Position numbers and translations under genes: made by a program. Shown in pieces: positions 44,111 to 53,305 of a stretch of 64,000 nt of DNA. The stretch comes from Clostridium sp. CAG:524 (lineage in GTDB: Bacteria > Bacillota_I > Bacilli_A > RF39 > UBA660): NCBI GenBank assembly GCA_000434555.1, contig FR880111.1, positions 1-64,000 of the forward strand, read 5' to 3'. The notes under the pieces were generated by a model. It made no database searches, was not told where the DNA came from, and saw only the letters and a program-made list of their open reading frames with translations. How positions within the stretch are numbered: the stretch's first letter is position 1; each line of letters begins with the position of its first letter.

Positions 44111-44920
44111 ATGGAAAATATAAAAGTTGCACTTAAAAGATTTTTAAAAAATAAAAATACAGTTACTATTATTGCATTACTAACTTCACTTGCGATTCTA
44201 TACTATGCATATAATTTAAGAATTAAGAAAGCTACTGAACCAATTAGTGTTCCATATGCAGTAAGAAGACTAGAGCCAAGAACTTTAATTGAAAATAAAG
44301 ATGTTGGTATTAAACAAGTACCAGGTGGAATGGTAAATGGACGTGATGTAATTGCTAGTTCATCATTAATAGTTGGAAAATATGTATCAGAAAAAGTTGA
44401 AATACCACTTGGAAGTTTATTTTATAATGAAACAGTTGTTACTTGGGAACAACTACCATCAAGTTTATTTGAAGATATTCCTAATGATTACACAGTTATA
44501 ACAATGCCAGTATCATTAGAAACTACATATGGTAATTCAATATTTACAGGTAACTATATAGATTTATATTTTGCTGGATATGACTATGATGATAAATTAA
44601 TTGTAGCTAAGTTCATTGAAAGCATTAGAGTACTTGCTGTAATTGATGGACATGGAAATAATATATTTGAAAAGAGTTCAAATGTTGAGCCTCCATCATA
44701 CTTAATGTTCTCAATACCAGAGGATTTACACTTACTACTTAGAAAAGCAATATATAAAAAAGTTAATTTATTCCCAGTACCTAGAAATGCAGAATATTCT
44801 TTAAAACCAAACCCAACTAAAGTTAGTAGTACATATATTAGAAAATTAATTGAACAACAAACTATTGATGTAAGTGAGAAAGATTTAGAATTAAATCCAA
44901 TACAAGGAGGTAATCAATAA
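44111..44920 (+). CDS. cpaB: Flp pilus assembly protein CpaB/RcpC-like (first copy)
   Basis: 269 residues from the ATG at 44111. One membrane helix (about 16-36) is followed by a SAF-type domain (VPYAVRRLEPRTLIENKDVGIKQV) and the CpaB/RcpC region (TVITMPVSLETTYGNSIFTGNYIDLYFAG). In Tad systems CpaB helps assembly of the pilus outside the membrane. It is followed with 1-nt overlap (TAATG) by a second copy. Confidence 0.8.
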   Translation: MENIKVALKRFLKNKNTVTIIALLTSLAILYYAYNLRIKKATEPISVPYAVRRLEPRTLIENKDVGIKQVPGGMVNGRDVIASSSLIVGKYVSEKVEIPLGSLFYNETVVTWEQLPSSLFEDIPNDYTVITMPVSLETTYGNSIFTGNYIDLYFAGYDYDDKLIVAKFIESIRVLAVIDGHGNNIFEKSSNVEPPSYLMFSIPEDLHLLLRKAIYKKVNLFPVPRNAEYSLKPNPTKVSSTYIRKLIEQQTIDVSEKDLELNPIQGGNQ

Positions 44921-45714
44921 TGAATGCATTAAAAAAGTTCGTAACTAATAAAACATTCGTAACAATTGCATTAGGAGCAGCTTGCTTAATCATTTTATAT
45001 GTTGCATACACATATAGGGTTGGTAAAGAAATAAATAAAGTTAAAATATATGTTGCAAAAGAAAATATTCCTGCAAGAACAGAAATAACTGATAATTTAA
45101 TTGAAGAAGTAGAAGTTGCATCTTCAATGTTAAGTAAAGATGTAATTCGTGATGTTAATAGTATAAAAGGAAAATATGTAAATTATAATACATATATTCC
45201 AGCTGGAAGTCCATTTTATGCATCAGCCATAATTGAATGGAAACAAATGCCTGATTCAGCTTGGTCAAGCATACCTACAGGAAATACAGTTTTCTCATTA
45301 CCAGTGAATACAACTACAACATATGGTAACTCAATATTTCCAGGTGATAAAATAGATTTGTATTATGAAACTAAAGATGGTTCTGGAATGTATGTGTTTG
45401 GTAAACTAATCGAAGGAATTACAATACTTGCTGTTAAAGATGAAGATGGTGAACACATATTTAAAAAAGGATCAAACCAAAAAAATGCTAGTGCATTAAT
45501 ATTTAGTGTTTCTGAAGAATATCATATTCTTTTAAGACAAGCTACATACTTAGATGGTTCTTTAGTTCCAGTACCTAGAAATAAAAATTATAATAAAAAA
45601 ACTAATATAACAAGTGAGTATCTAAGACATTTAATCGAAAATAAATGTAGAATCATCAATCCAGATGTTGTTGATACACCAGATGCTGGTGATGAAAATA
45701 TAAAAGTAAAATAA
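44920..45714 (+). CDS. cpaB: Flp pilus assembly protein CpaB/RcpC-like (second copy)
   Basis: 264 residues, paralogue of the preceding protein: membrane helix (about 10-28), SAF-like VYVAKENIPARTEITDNLIEEVEV region (short form KIYVAKENIPARTEI), and TVFSLPVNTTTTYGNSIFPG matching TVITMPVSLETTYGNSIFTG of copy one. Tandem copies suggest a hetero-oligomer. RBS GGAGG lies inside copy one. Confidence 0.8.
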   Translation: MNALKKFVTNKTFVTIALGAACLIILYVAYTYRVGKEINKVKIYVAKENIPARTEITDNLIEEVEVASSMLSKDVIRDVNSIKGKYVNYNTYIPAGSPFYASAIIEWKQMPDSAWSSIPTGNTVFSLPVNTTTTYGNSIFPGDKIDLYYETKDGSGMYVFGKLIEGITILAVKDEDGEHIFKKGSNQKNASALIFSVSEEYHILLRQATYLDGSLVPVPRNKNYNKKTNITSEYLRHLIENKCRIINPDVVDTPDAGDENIKVK

Positions 45715-45747
45715 TGATTTAAAGAAAAAATATAGAAAGGGATTCTA

Positions 45748-47088
45748 ATGGATAATGTTGTTTTTTCACAAATAGATTTTGGATTATTTATGCCTCTTTT
45801 AGAAAATGACGATATAACAGATATTTCATATTCTAATGGTGGTAAACAATTATGGGTAAAAACATTAAGTAAAGGTGTTTATCCAGTACACATTGATGGT
45901 ATAAATAATGAAGTTGTAGAGAAATTAGCATTTCAATGTTCTAACGTTATGGGTAAGACATTTAACATGGCTCATCCACTCTTAGATGCTGAAAGTGCTG
46001 AACTTCGTCTTAACTTTGTTCATGAATCTATTGCTACTAATGGCATAGCTCTTCTAATAAGAAAAACACCAGCAATGATAAGACTTAATAAAGATAAACT
46101 TGTTAAAGAAGATTATGTATCAGTTAAATTACATGACTTCTTAATTACATGTGTTACTGGTCACTGTAACATACTTGTTAGTGGAGAAACTGGTTCAGGT
46201 AAAACTGAGTTTATCAAATATCTTGCTAGTAAAATAAAAGAAGATGAAAAAATAATAACAATAGAAGATACATTAGAACTTCACTTAGATAAAATATATC
46301 CAGATCGTGATATTGTAGCGATGAAAACAAATAATATTGCTTCATATTCTGATGTTCTTGTTGCTTGTATGCGTCAAAACCCAAGATGGATTTTACTATC
46401 AGAGGTTCGTTCAGCAGAAGCTGTTCTTGCTGTTCGTAACTCAATTTCTTCAGGACATAATATCTTGTCAACAATACACTCAGACAAAGCATCAAGTATT
46501 CCAATGCGTTTATATTCACTTCTTGAATCTAGTCAAGATATAAATCAATTTGTTGCATCAATGCATAGATATATTCAGCTTGGTATACATATAAAAGGAT
46601 TTTTTTCTAAAAAGTATAATAGATTTCAAAGAGAAATTACACAAGTGGTTGAATTTTACGTTGATGATGAGGATAATGAAGCTAAAGTAAATGTACTTTA
46701 TTCAAGAGATTTAATGGATAATGAAGTGTATAACAACCCAACTCAGCATTTAATTGATTATCTAGCAAGCCAAGGTGTTATGATGCCTGAAGACCCATTT
46801 ATACCAAAAGGTAGTGAGCTTAAATCAAGTGAAGAAAAAACAACTAGTGAAAATACTGAAACAACAAATACTGATTTAAATAATAAACCTGCACAAACAA
46901 ATAATGTAAAAGAAACTAAAACCACTGCTACTGCTAGCAATATAGTATCTGAGGTTCCAGTTCAACCAGGAATCACTCCAGTAAACAAAACACAAGAAAT
47001 TAGTAATATCAATCAAAACGTAAATCCTGTAAATACAGGTGTAAACAATGTAAATAACAATTCCAATCTTGAAATTGTTGAGATATAG
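45748..47088 (+). CDS. cpaF: Tad secretion ATPase CpaF/TadA
   Basis: 446 residues. Type II/IV secretion ATPase that powers pilus assembly from the cytosol. Walker A is VSGETGSGKTEF (Lys152). An Asp box follows in ITIEDTLELH. Walker B is RWILLSEVR, and the His box is GHNILSTIHSD. The core ends near residue 360. The last 90 residues are a low-complexity tail rich in Thr, Asn, Glu and Val, unusual for CpaF. The RBS is AAAGG. Confidence 0.93.
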   Translation: MDNVVFSQIDFGLFMPLLENDDITDISYSNGGKQLWVKTLSKGVYPVHIDGINNEVVEKLAFQCSNVMGKTFNMAHPLLDAESAELRLNFVHESIATNGIALLIRKTPAMIRLNKDKLVKEDYVSVKLHDFLITCVTGHCNILVSGETGSGKTEFIKYLASKIKEDEKIITIEDTLELHLDKIYPDRDIVAMKTNNIASYSDVLVACMRQNPRWILLSEVRSAEAVLAVRNSISSGHNILSTIHSDKASSIPMRLYSLLESSQDINQFVASMHRYIQLGIHIKGFFSKKYNRFQREITQVVEFYVDDEDNEAKVNVLYSRDLMDNEVYNNPTQHLIDYLASQGVMMPEDPFIPKGSELKSSEEKTTSENTETTNTDLNNKPAQTNNVKETKTTATASNIVSEVPVQPGITPVNKTQEISNINQNVNPVNTGVNNVNNNSNLEIVEI

Positions 47089-47099
47089 GAGGTGGAAAA

Positions 47100-47999
47100 A
47101 TGTATATTGAGATATTTGTTATTGCTGCTATAATTGCATTCATATATTTCTATCGTAAAAATACTGGCGATAATTCATATAAATTTTTAGCAAATCAAGT
47201 AGCTGGCACATATGAAAAATATGCTCCATATTCATTTAAAGTTGTTCGTGAGAAAGCAAAAGAACTCGGACAAGAATATACAACACGTCAGTATGTAATT
47301 CAAATAGCATTATTTGGAGTAGGTGCTGCATTTATATCATATTTATATTTCTATAGTATTATATGGAGTATAATTTATGCTACATGTGCAATACTTATTA
47401 TTCCATATTTAACGTTTATGAGGTGCAAAAAAGCCTATAGTGAATTTATATTTGAGCAAATACAAGTATATTCAACTAACGTAATTATGGAATTTAATAC
47501 AACACAATCATTTGTTAAAGCGCTTGAAGGAGTAAGAGATTCTGGAGTTCTTGAAGAACCACTTCTTGGAGATGTAAAAGAAATGATTAACATGTCATAT
47601 GAAAATGGTACGATAGATGAAGCCATTAGATTCATGAATGAAAAATATGATTACTATGTAATAAAGAATATGCATCAATTATTCATTCAAATTACAAAAG
47701 AAGGTTCTAAAGATTCAGGTGTTGCACTTGAAGGTATGCTTCAAGACATAGATATGCTAGTTGAAAATGTATATCGTGATAGAATAGATAGAACATCATT
47801 CTATAAACAATTTGTAACCTTCGGATTAGCACTATATCTATTAGTATTATTAGTTCAATTACTTCTTGGTAACAACTCATATATAAAACTATTAAATAAT
47901 CCTTTAGTTGTTATATTATTACATGGAGTAATACTTATAAACTCATATTTCTTACTATCAGGTATTAAGTATTATCATGAGGATGTGGGGGCTGAATAA
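47100..47999 (+). CDS. tadB: Tad inner-membrane platform protein TadB-like (T2SSF)
   Basis: 299 residues with helices at about 1-18, 66-105 and 237-290 and the T2SSF-type cytosolic helical region between. YSTNVIMEFNTTQSFVKALE is the T2SSF phrase. Platform proteins couple CpaF to the growing pilus. It starts 11 nt after cpaF with RBS AGGAGGTG and overlaps the next gene by 1 nt. Confidence 0.82.
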   Translation: MYIEIFVIAAIIAFIYFYRKNTGDNSYKFLANQVAGTYEKYAPYSFKVVREKAKELGQEYTTRQYVIQIALFGVGAAFISYLYFYSIIWSIIYATCAILIIPYLTFMRCKKAYSEFIFEQIQVYSTNVIMEFNTTQSFVKALEGVRDSGVLEEPLLGDVKEMINMSYENGTIDEAIRFMNEKYDYYVIKNMHQLFIQITKEGSKDSGVALEGMLQDIDMLVENVYRDRIDRTSFYKQFVTFGLALYLLVLLVQLLLGNNSYIKLLNNPLVVILLHGVILINSYFLLSGIKYYHEDVGAE

Positions 48000-48790
48000 T
48001 GGAAATATTAATTGTTGGTATTATAATGATATTCTTATTTAATTATTTAAATTTGTTTAATTTTAATAAGTTTGTCAGCGATAATAAATCTGTATTTAAT
48101 AAATTAAAAGAAGACGATTACGAGTTCTTATTAGTTGCAAAGTATGGCGATAAAGTTGATCCTATTTTAAGATATCAAAAAAGAGTTAAAACAGCTATCG
48201 TTACAATGTTAATAGGAACAATAGCAGCTATGACACTTGCAAATGATATTAATTTTGCATTAAAGTTAGTTATAGCATTTGTAATTACTTATCTTATGTT
48301 TAAAGATGAATATAATAGGCTTAAATCATTTTATAAAGTGCATTTACATGATATAAACTTAAAATTACCATATTATTTAAAAAGTTTAGAAATATTAATT
48401 CAACATTACACTGTACCAGTTGCATTAACCAGAAGTTTAGAACAAGCTCCAGAAATGTTTAAACCTGGTCTACGTGAATTAATTGCGTCTATTGATGCTG
48501 GAGATTCTTCAGTTGAACCATATATGGCATTTGCAAAACGATATCCAGTTAGAGATTCAATGAGAATGATGAGACTTCTTTATAGACTTAGTTTAGGTAG
48601 TCAAGAAAGAAAGCAAGAACAACTTGAAACCTTCTCAAGAACTATATCAGCATTACAAGCTAAATCAAGAGAAACTAAATATAAAGAAAGACTTGATAAG
48701 ATGGAAAAGAAAACAATGACAATGCTTACTGCAACAGGAGCAGGTGTTATGATTATATTACTACTATCAATCATGCAAATTATGGGATAA
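47999..48790 (+). CDS. tadC: Tad inner-membrane platform protein TadC-like (T2SSF)
   Basis: 263 residues: helices near 1-16, 65-100 and 240-262. The cytosolic region KLPYYLKSLEILIQHYTVPVALTRSLEQAP is a T2SSF domain, followed by RLSLGSQERKQEQLETF. Partner of the TadB-like protein, overlapping it by 1 nt. Confidence 0.82.
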   Translation: MEILIVGIIMIFLFNYLNLFNFNKFVSDNKSVFNKLKEDDYEFLLVAKYGDKVDPILRYQKRVKTAIVTMLIGTIAAMTLANDINFALKLVIAFVITYLMFKDEYNRLKSFYKVHLHDINLKLPYYLKSLEILIQHYTVPVALTRSLEQAPEMFKPGLRELIASIDAGDSSVEPYMAFAKRYPVRDSMRMMRLLYRLSLGSQERKQEQLETFSRTISALQAKSRETKYKERLDKMEKKTMTMLTATGAGVMIILLLSIMQIMG

Positions 48791-48805
48791 TAATGTAAAT
48801 TATAC

Positions 48806-48855
48806 TTGAATATAAAAATATTGTATTGTATAATTAACTTAGATAATAAAGGAGG
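48806..48855 (+). promoter_or_regulatory. Strong internal promoter and RBS before the pilin-like gene
   Basis: -35 TTGAAT (48806-48811), 17-nt spacer, -10 TATAAT (48829-48834), then AAAGGAGG at 48848-48855, 9 nt before the ATG. It is the best promoter of the window and allows the small subunit to be made in excess. Confidence 0.8.
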
Positions 48856-48864
48856 AAGATATAA

Positions 48865-49149
48865 ATGAAGGAAGCTACAGGAGAATTAAATATGACAGTT
48901 GTAACATTAGTAGCGGTTGCTGCAGTTGCTGCATTATTCTATTTCTTTTTATGGCCAATGATTCAAAAAATGGTTGCTAATCAAACATGTAGTACATATG
49001 GTAATGGTTGGACAGCTAAATATGTTAAAGAAATTTCAGGAGCAACAGGAACTGATGCTAAGGTTAATGAGTATATGTGTTGTCCAAAAGATTCAAGTGG
49101 CAATGTTGTAGAAGATACTACAAAATGTATCAGTATTGAAAATAAATAG
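48865..49149 (+). CDS. Small pilin-like protein of the Tad locus
   Basis: 94 residues: short charged head MKEATGELNM, one hydrophobic helix (about 10-36), and an external domain with four cysteines (TCSTYGNGW, MCCPKD, KCISIE). Size, single helix, strong own promoter and the terminator right behind fit the major subunit of a Tad/Flp-type pilus. It has no canonical G/(E/F) prepilin peptidase site, so the helix may remain uncleaved. The head resembles those of the 40264 and 49245 proteins. Confidence 0.7.
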   Translation: MKEATGELNMTVVTLVAVAAVAALFYFFLWPMIQKMVANQTCSTYGNGWTAKYVKEISGATGTDAKVNEYMCCPKDSSGNVVEDTTKCISIENK

Positions 49150-49187
49150 TAAATATTTGTATATCAAAAATTAATATTAAATAAAGT

Positions 49188-49224
49188 GGCTATAGGTGAT
49201 GTCATGTCACTTGTAGCTGTTTTT
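49188..49224 (+). terminator. Attenuating terminator after the pilin-like gene
   Basis: GGCTATAGGTGA (49188-49199) pairs with TCACTTGTAGCT (49207-49218) as a 12-bp RNA stem with three G-U pairs and a 7-nt loop, followed by GTTTTT. Placed inside the locus, it should let only part of transcription reach the TadE-like and later genes. Confidence 0.75.
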
Positions 49225-49244
49225 AATAAAGAGGGAAGTGTAAA

Positions 49245-49769
49245 ATGAGAGAATCTATTGGAGGATTATGGCTATTTAGTATAGTAATAACATTTATTGT
49301 TTTATTTGTAAGTTTCCTTGCATATTCAATTAGTTATACTAGAGCATTTAAGGTTAAAAATGAAATAATTAATTATATTGAAAGAGCGGAAGGATTTACT
49401 AAGTCTGATAGGGATATCCGTTCTATTACATATGAAGAATTATCAGCTATGGATAATCCAACAGTAGATATTCAAGCATATGTACAAATACAAAATATTG
49501 GTTACAATTATTCTATAGCAGATCAAGTTGATTGTAGTCAATATGGATATGGACATAATCAAGTTGGAGGTTATTGCCTTAAAAGATTTTGCCCTAATAA
49601 TGAAAATGGTGCTAAAATATATTACAAAGTAACTACATTTATAGCATTTAAAATTCCAATATTAAATTTTATATTTAAAATTCCAATCACTGGAGAAACA
49701 AAAGCATTATATTATGATCAAACGTCTGCAATAGAATGTGATGAAATGCGTTATGGTTATCAAAACTAA
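49245..49769 (+). CDS. TadE-like pseudopilin
   Basis: 174 residues: MRESIGGLW head, membrane helix (about 10-30), then SYTRAFKVKNEIINYIERAEG, characteristic of TadE/F-like proteins of Firmicute Tad loci. The external beta domain has a cluster of cysteines (VDCSQYGYG, YCLKRFC, ECDEMRYG). Minor subunit or initiator of the pilus. RBS AGAGGGA. Confidence 0.72.
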   Translation: MRESIGGLWLFSIVITFIVLFVSFLAYSISYTRAFKVKNEIINYIERAEGFTKSDRDIRSITYEELSAMDNPTVDIQAYVQIQNIGYNYSIADQVDCSQYGYGHNQVGGYCLKRFCPNNENGAKIYYKVTTFIAFKIPILNFIFKIPITGETKALYYDQTSAIECDEMRYGYQN

Positions 49770-49784
49770 GGAGGTTATAAAAAA

Positions 49785-50729
49785 ATGAATGTAATGGTTG
49801 TTAATAAATACAAAGAACTTCTAATGGGACTTAACATTGAAGTTATGAAGTCCATGGAAGGTGTATTTAATGTAGATGAAATTATTGATACTTTCACTAA
49901 TTTCTATTATGATAAAATGATTTTAGATATTACAGCTATTCGTGATTATCAAAATACAGATAATTTACAAAAACTAGCTATGAATATCAATATGGAAAAT
50001 GTAATATTATTACTTGATGATAGTCCTGAAACTGAAACTAAATCATATTTATCTAAATTAATATCACTTGGTATTTACAATTTTACTCGTAATGCTGAAG
50101 GTATTAATTATTTGCTTGTTCACCCACATACATATAGAGATGTAGTAAATATTCATAATTTACAAGATTTAGATGGTGGATATGGTGAAGGTGGAGATAC
50201 TACTATAACTAATAATTATAGTGGTAAAATGAGAATTATTGGATTTAAAAATATGACTCAACACGCTGGAGCTACAACACTTATATATTTACTTAGAAAA
50301 GCTTTATCAGGTAATAAAACAGTTGGAGCAATTGAAGTAAACAAAGTAGATTTCTTGTATTTTAATGATAAAGAATTAGTTAGTACAACTACATCTGAGT
50401 TACCTAAAGAACTTATGAAAAAACAATTATGTGACATAGTTTTAGTAGATTTAAATGATTATGATGATGTATCTATATGTTCACAAGTATATTATCTAAT
50501 AGAACCATCAACTATTATGATAAATAAGATGTTACGTAAGAATAAATCTGTTCTTGAAACACTTAAGAATGAAAAAGTAGTACTTAATAAATGTGTTTTA
50601 AATAGTGAAGATGTTGCTACATTTGAATATGAAACAAAACTTAAAGTGTTTGCGACTATACCACCAGTTGATGATAGACAAGAAAATATAGAACCAATCA
50701 ATAAATTTATTGAAAAAATGATTTTATAA
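49785..50729 (+). CDS. TadZ/CpaE-like protein with degenerate ATPase
   Basis: 314 residues, soluble. Residues 1-125 resemble a receiver-like domain without phosphorylation motifs. From about 150 it follows a MinD/ParA fold: MRIIGFKNMTQHAGATTLIYLL where the Walker A K-G-G-x-G-K-T/S should be, then CDIVLVDLNDYDD and FATIPPVDD. The P-loop Lys is replaced by Ala, so ATP hydrolysis is doubtful. TadZ marks the cell location of Tad pili. RBS AAGGAGG. Confidence 0.7.
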   Translation: MNVMVVNKYKELLMGLNIEVMKSMEGVFNVDEIIDTFTNFYYDKMILDITAIRDYQNTDNLQKLAMNINMENVILLLDDSPETETKSYLSKLISLGIYNFTRNAEGINYLLVHPHTYRDVVNIHNLQDLDGGYGEGGDTTITNNYSGKMRIIGFKNMTQHAGATTLIYLLRKALSGNKTVGAIEVNKVDFLYFNDKELVSTTTSELPKELMKKQLCDIVLVDLNDYDDVSICSQVYYLIEPSTIMINKMLRKNKSVLETLKNEKVVLNKCVLNSEDVATFEYETKLKVFATIPPVDDRQENIEPINKFIEKMIL

Positions 50730-50741
50730 TAGTCTATAATA

Positions 50742-50771
50742 TTGACAAAATAGTATAATTTATATTAAAAT
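50742..50771 (+). promoter_or_regulatory. Promoter of the VirB2-like gene
   Basis: Perfect -35 TTGACA (50742-50747), 18-nt spacer, -10 TAAAAT (50766-50771). RBS AAGGAG follows before the ATG at 50800. Confidence 0.55.
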
Positions 50772-50799
50772 TGATATAGAGAAGGAGAATGAAATAAAT

Positions 50800-51156
50800 A
50801 TGTTAGATTTAATTTATACGTTAACTATTAATTCAGCAAATGATTTGTGTAAACAAATGGAACCTATTCTTCGTTTAGTTGGTATTGTTGTATTTGCTAT
50901 TAAGGTTGTTGTACCTATTATATTAATTGTTGTAGGTATGTTAGACCTAGCTAAAGCAGTTACTGAAAAGAATGAAGATAATATTAAGAAAGCACAACAA
51001 GCATTAATTAAAAAGGCTATTGCTGCTGTTATCGTATTCTTAATAGTTACTATTGTTGCTTTACTAATGAATTTAATAGGTAATAAAGATTATGAAAAAT
51101 GTATGACATGTATTAATGATCCATGGTCATGTAGTACTGGACAAACAGGACAATAA
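50800..51156 (+). CDS. Small TrbC/VirB2-like membrane protein
   Basis: 118 residues with two long membrane helices (about 23-48 and 70-94) joined by a charged loop (AKAVTEKNEDNIKKAQQALIKK) and a short tail with three cysteines (KCMTCINDPWSC). Layout resembles VirB2/TrbC pilin-like proteins and the small pilus-associated proteins of Firmicutes. It ends the Tad-like locus, has its own promoter and a strong terminator. Exact role unknown. Confidence 0.6.
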   Translation: MLDLIYTLTINSANDLCKQMEPILRLVGIVVFAIKVVVPIILIVVGMLDLAKAVTEKNEDNIKKAQQALIKKAIAAVIVFLIVTIVALLMNLIGNKDYEKCMTCINDPWSCSTGQTGQ

Positions 51157-51158
51157 TT

Positions 51159-51183
51159 AAAAGTTCAAAAGAACTTTTTTTTT
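51159..51183 (+). terminator. Terminator of the Tad-like locus
   Basis: AAAAGTTC (51159-51166), loop AAAA, GAACTTTT (51171-51178), then more T. Confidence 0.9.
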
Positions 51184-51213
51184 GACCATTAAAATGTAAA
51201 GTGCGAGTATAAA

Positions 51214-51242
51214 TTGAAATATTATTAATAAAATGGTATAAT
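51214..51242 (+). promoter_or_regulatory. Promoter of ltaS
   Basis: -35 TTGAAA (51214-51219), 17-nt spacer ending in TGG, -10 TATAAT (51237-51242). RBS GAGGAA precedes the ATG at 51260. Confidence 0.75.
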
Positions 51243-51259
51243 TTATTTGAGGAATTAGT

Positions 51260-53305
51260 ATGAAAAGGAAATTTGATTTTAAAAAGATATTAAAAAGTAT
51301 TAAAAAGTTTATTACAAAGTATGCAAGTACTAATATTTTATTTTTAAGTTATGTAATAATAAGTTTATTATTAGGATTTGCAATTAGATTATTTACTATA
51401 GGAGCACCTATATATTTTAGAGCAACAATAGCTGATTTAATGTTTGTTCTATTTGTTGGAGCATTTGGCTATTTAATAAGGCCTAGGTATCAATTTAGGT
51501 ATTTTTTGATATGGATATTATTTTATACATTCTTATGTATAGGTAATACAATATATTACCAATTTTATCAATCATTCTTATCAGTAAATCTTATAAGTAC
51601 TGCATCAATGCTTGGTGAAGTAAACGATTCAGTATTCGATAAACTAAATGTATATCAATTTTTATATTTGATATTTCCTTGTATATTTATATTTATACAT
51701 ACAAGGCTTAGTAAAAAGAACTATTATTTTGAAATAGAAAAGACTAATAAAGATAGAAAGAATTTTATATATACACTAGGAGCATCTGTAATATTTATAG
51801 TCATTATTGCATGTGGACTTACTGGTACAGATACTAGTAGACTTATTAAGCAATGGAATAGAGAATATTTAGTACGTCAATTTGGTATATATTCTTATAC
51901 AGTAAATGATTTAGTACAAAGTGTGCAACCTAAAATAAATACTTTATTTGGTTATGATGAAGCAGCATTAAATTTTAGAGAATTTTACGCTTGTAAATTT
52001 GAAAAAGAAACTAAAGTAAATAAATATACTAATAAATTTAAAGGCAGAAATGTTATATTTATTCATGCTGAAAGCATGCAGAATTTCTTAGTTAATTTAA
52101 AAATAAATGGCGAAGAAGTTACACCTAATTTAAATAAACTTGCTAGTGAGGGAATGTATTTTGATAGATTTTATCCTCAAATAAGTATAGGTACTTCTAG
52201 TGATACAGAATTTACATTAAATACTGGTCTTATGCCATCATCAAGTGGTACAGTTTTTGTAAACTATTACAATAGAAAATATTATGCATTACCTAATTAC
52301 TTTAATGAGATGGGCTATTACACATTTAGTGCACATGCTAATGCAGCTGATTATTGGAATAGAAAAACTATGCATAAGACACTTGGCTACAAAGATTTCT
52401 ATGCTAAAGATACATTTGATGTTCCAACTGATACAAAATCTAAAGATTGGGTAGGACTTGGACTTAGTGATAAATCATTCTTTAATCAACTAATACCTAT
52501 CTTAAAAAATATAAAAGAAACTAAATCACCATTCTATGGTACAGTTATTACATTATCAAATCACTCACCATTTAATGATTTAACTAAATATGATCCATTT
52601 GAAGTAACAATGAAATACACTTACACAGATGAAAAAGGTAAGAAACAAGAGGGAGTAGCTCCATATTTAGAAAAAACATCTATGGGAAATTATATAAGAA
52701 GTGCACATTATGCTGATGCAGCTTTAGGCGAATTTATAAATTTACTTAGAGATAATGGACTACTTGATAATACAATGATCATGTTATATGGTGATCACGA
52801 AGCAAGACTTTCTAAGAACCAATTTAATCTATTATATAATTATGATCCAGTAACACAAGATATTAAAGACGAAAATGATCCTACATATGTAAGTATGGAA
52901 AACTATAATTATGATTTACTTAAAAATACACCATTTATAATATGGAATAATAAAGAAAAATATAAAAAGACTATAAGTAATGTTATGGGAATGTATGATG
53001 TTCTTCCAACTATGGCCAATATGTTTGGATTTAAAGAAAAATATGCTCTTGGTCATGATATATTCAGTGATAATGAAAAAATAGTAGTATTCCCTAATGG
53101 TAATGTTCTTACTAATAAAGTATACTATAGCAGTCTTAATGATGAATACGTAGCACTTACAGATGAACCTATTAGTGTTGATTATATTGATAGTCTAAAG
53201 ACTTATGCTTCTAATATACTTGAAGTATCTAATGGAATTGTAACACATGATTTAATAAAAAATGAAGAAGATAAAATAGGAGAATGCAAAAATGAAAAAA
53301 AATAA
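51260..53305 (+). CDS. ltaS: Lipoteichoic acid synthase-type sulfatase
   Basis: 681 residues: five membrane helices (about residues 25-185) and an extracellular alkaline-phosphatase/sulfatase-fold domain. VIFIHAESMQNFLVN carries the first metal Glu. SIGTSSDTEFTLNTG holds the catalytic Thr of the LtaS family. MLYGDHEARL holds the Asp-His metal ligands. LtaS polymerises glycerol phosphate from phosphatidylglycerol on the outer face. The next gene overlaps its 3' end by 14 nt. GpsA at 62327 supplies glycerol 3-phosphate for the same pathway. Confidence 0.92.
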   Translation: MKRKFDFKKILKSIKKFITKYASTNILFLSYVIISLLLGFAIRLFTIGAPIYFRATIADLMFVLFVGAFGYLIRPRYQFRYFLIWILFYTFLCIGNTIYYQFYQSFLSVNLISTASMLGEVNDSVFDKLNVYQFLYLIFPCIFIFIHTRLSKKNYYFEIEKTNKDRKNFIYTLGASVIFIVIIACGLTGTDTSRLIKQWNREYLVRQFGIYSYTVNDLVQSVQPKINTLFGYDEAALNFREFYACKFEKETKVNKYTNKFKGRNVIFIHAESMQNFLVNLKINGEEVTPNLNKLASEGMYFDRFYPQISIGTSSDTEFTLNTGLMPSSSGTVFVNYYNRKYYALPNYFNEMGYYTFSAHANAADYWNRKTMHKTLGYKDFYAKDTFDVPTDTKSKDWVGLGLSDKSFFNQLIPILKNIKETKSPFYGTVITLSNHSPFNDLTKYDPFEVTMKYTYTDEKGKKQEGVAPYLEKTSMGNYIRSAHYADAALGEFINLLRDNGLLDNTMIMLYGDHEARLSKNQFNLLYNYDPVTQDIKDENDPTYVSMENYNYDLLKNTPFIIWNNKEKYKKTISNVMGMYDVLPTMANMFGFKEKYALGHDIFSDNEKIVVFPNGNVLTNKVYYSSLNDEYVALTDEPISVDYIDSLKTYASNILEVSNGIVTHDLIKNEEDKIGECKNEKK

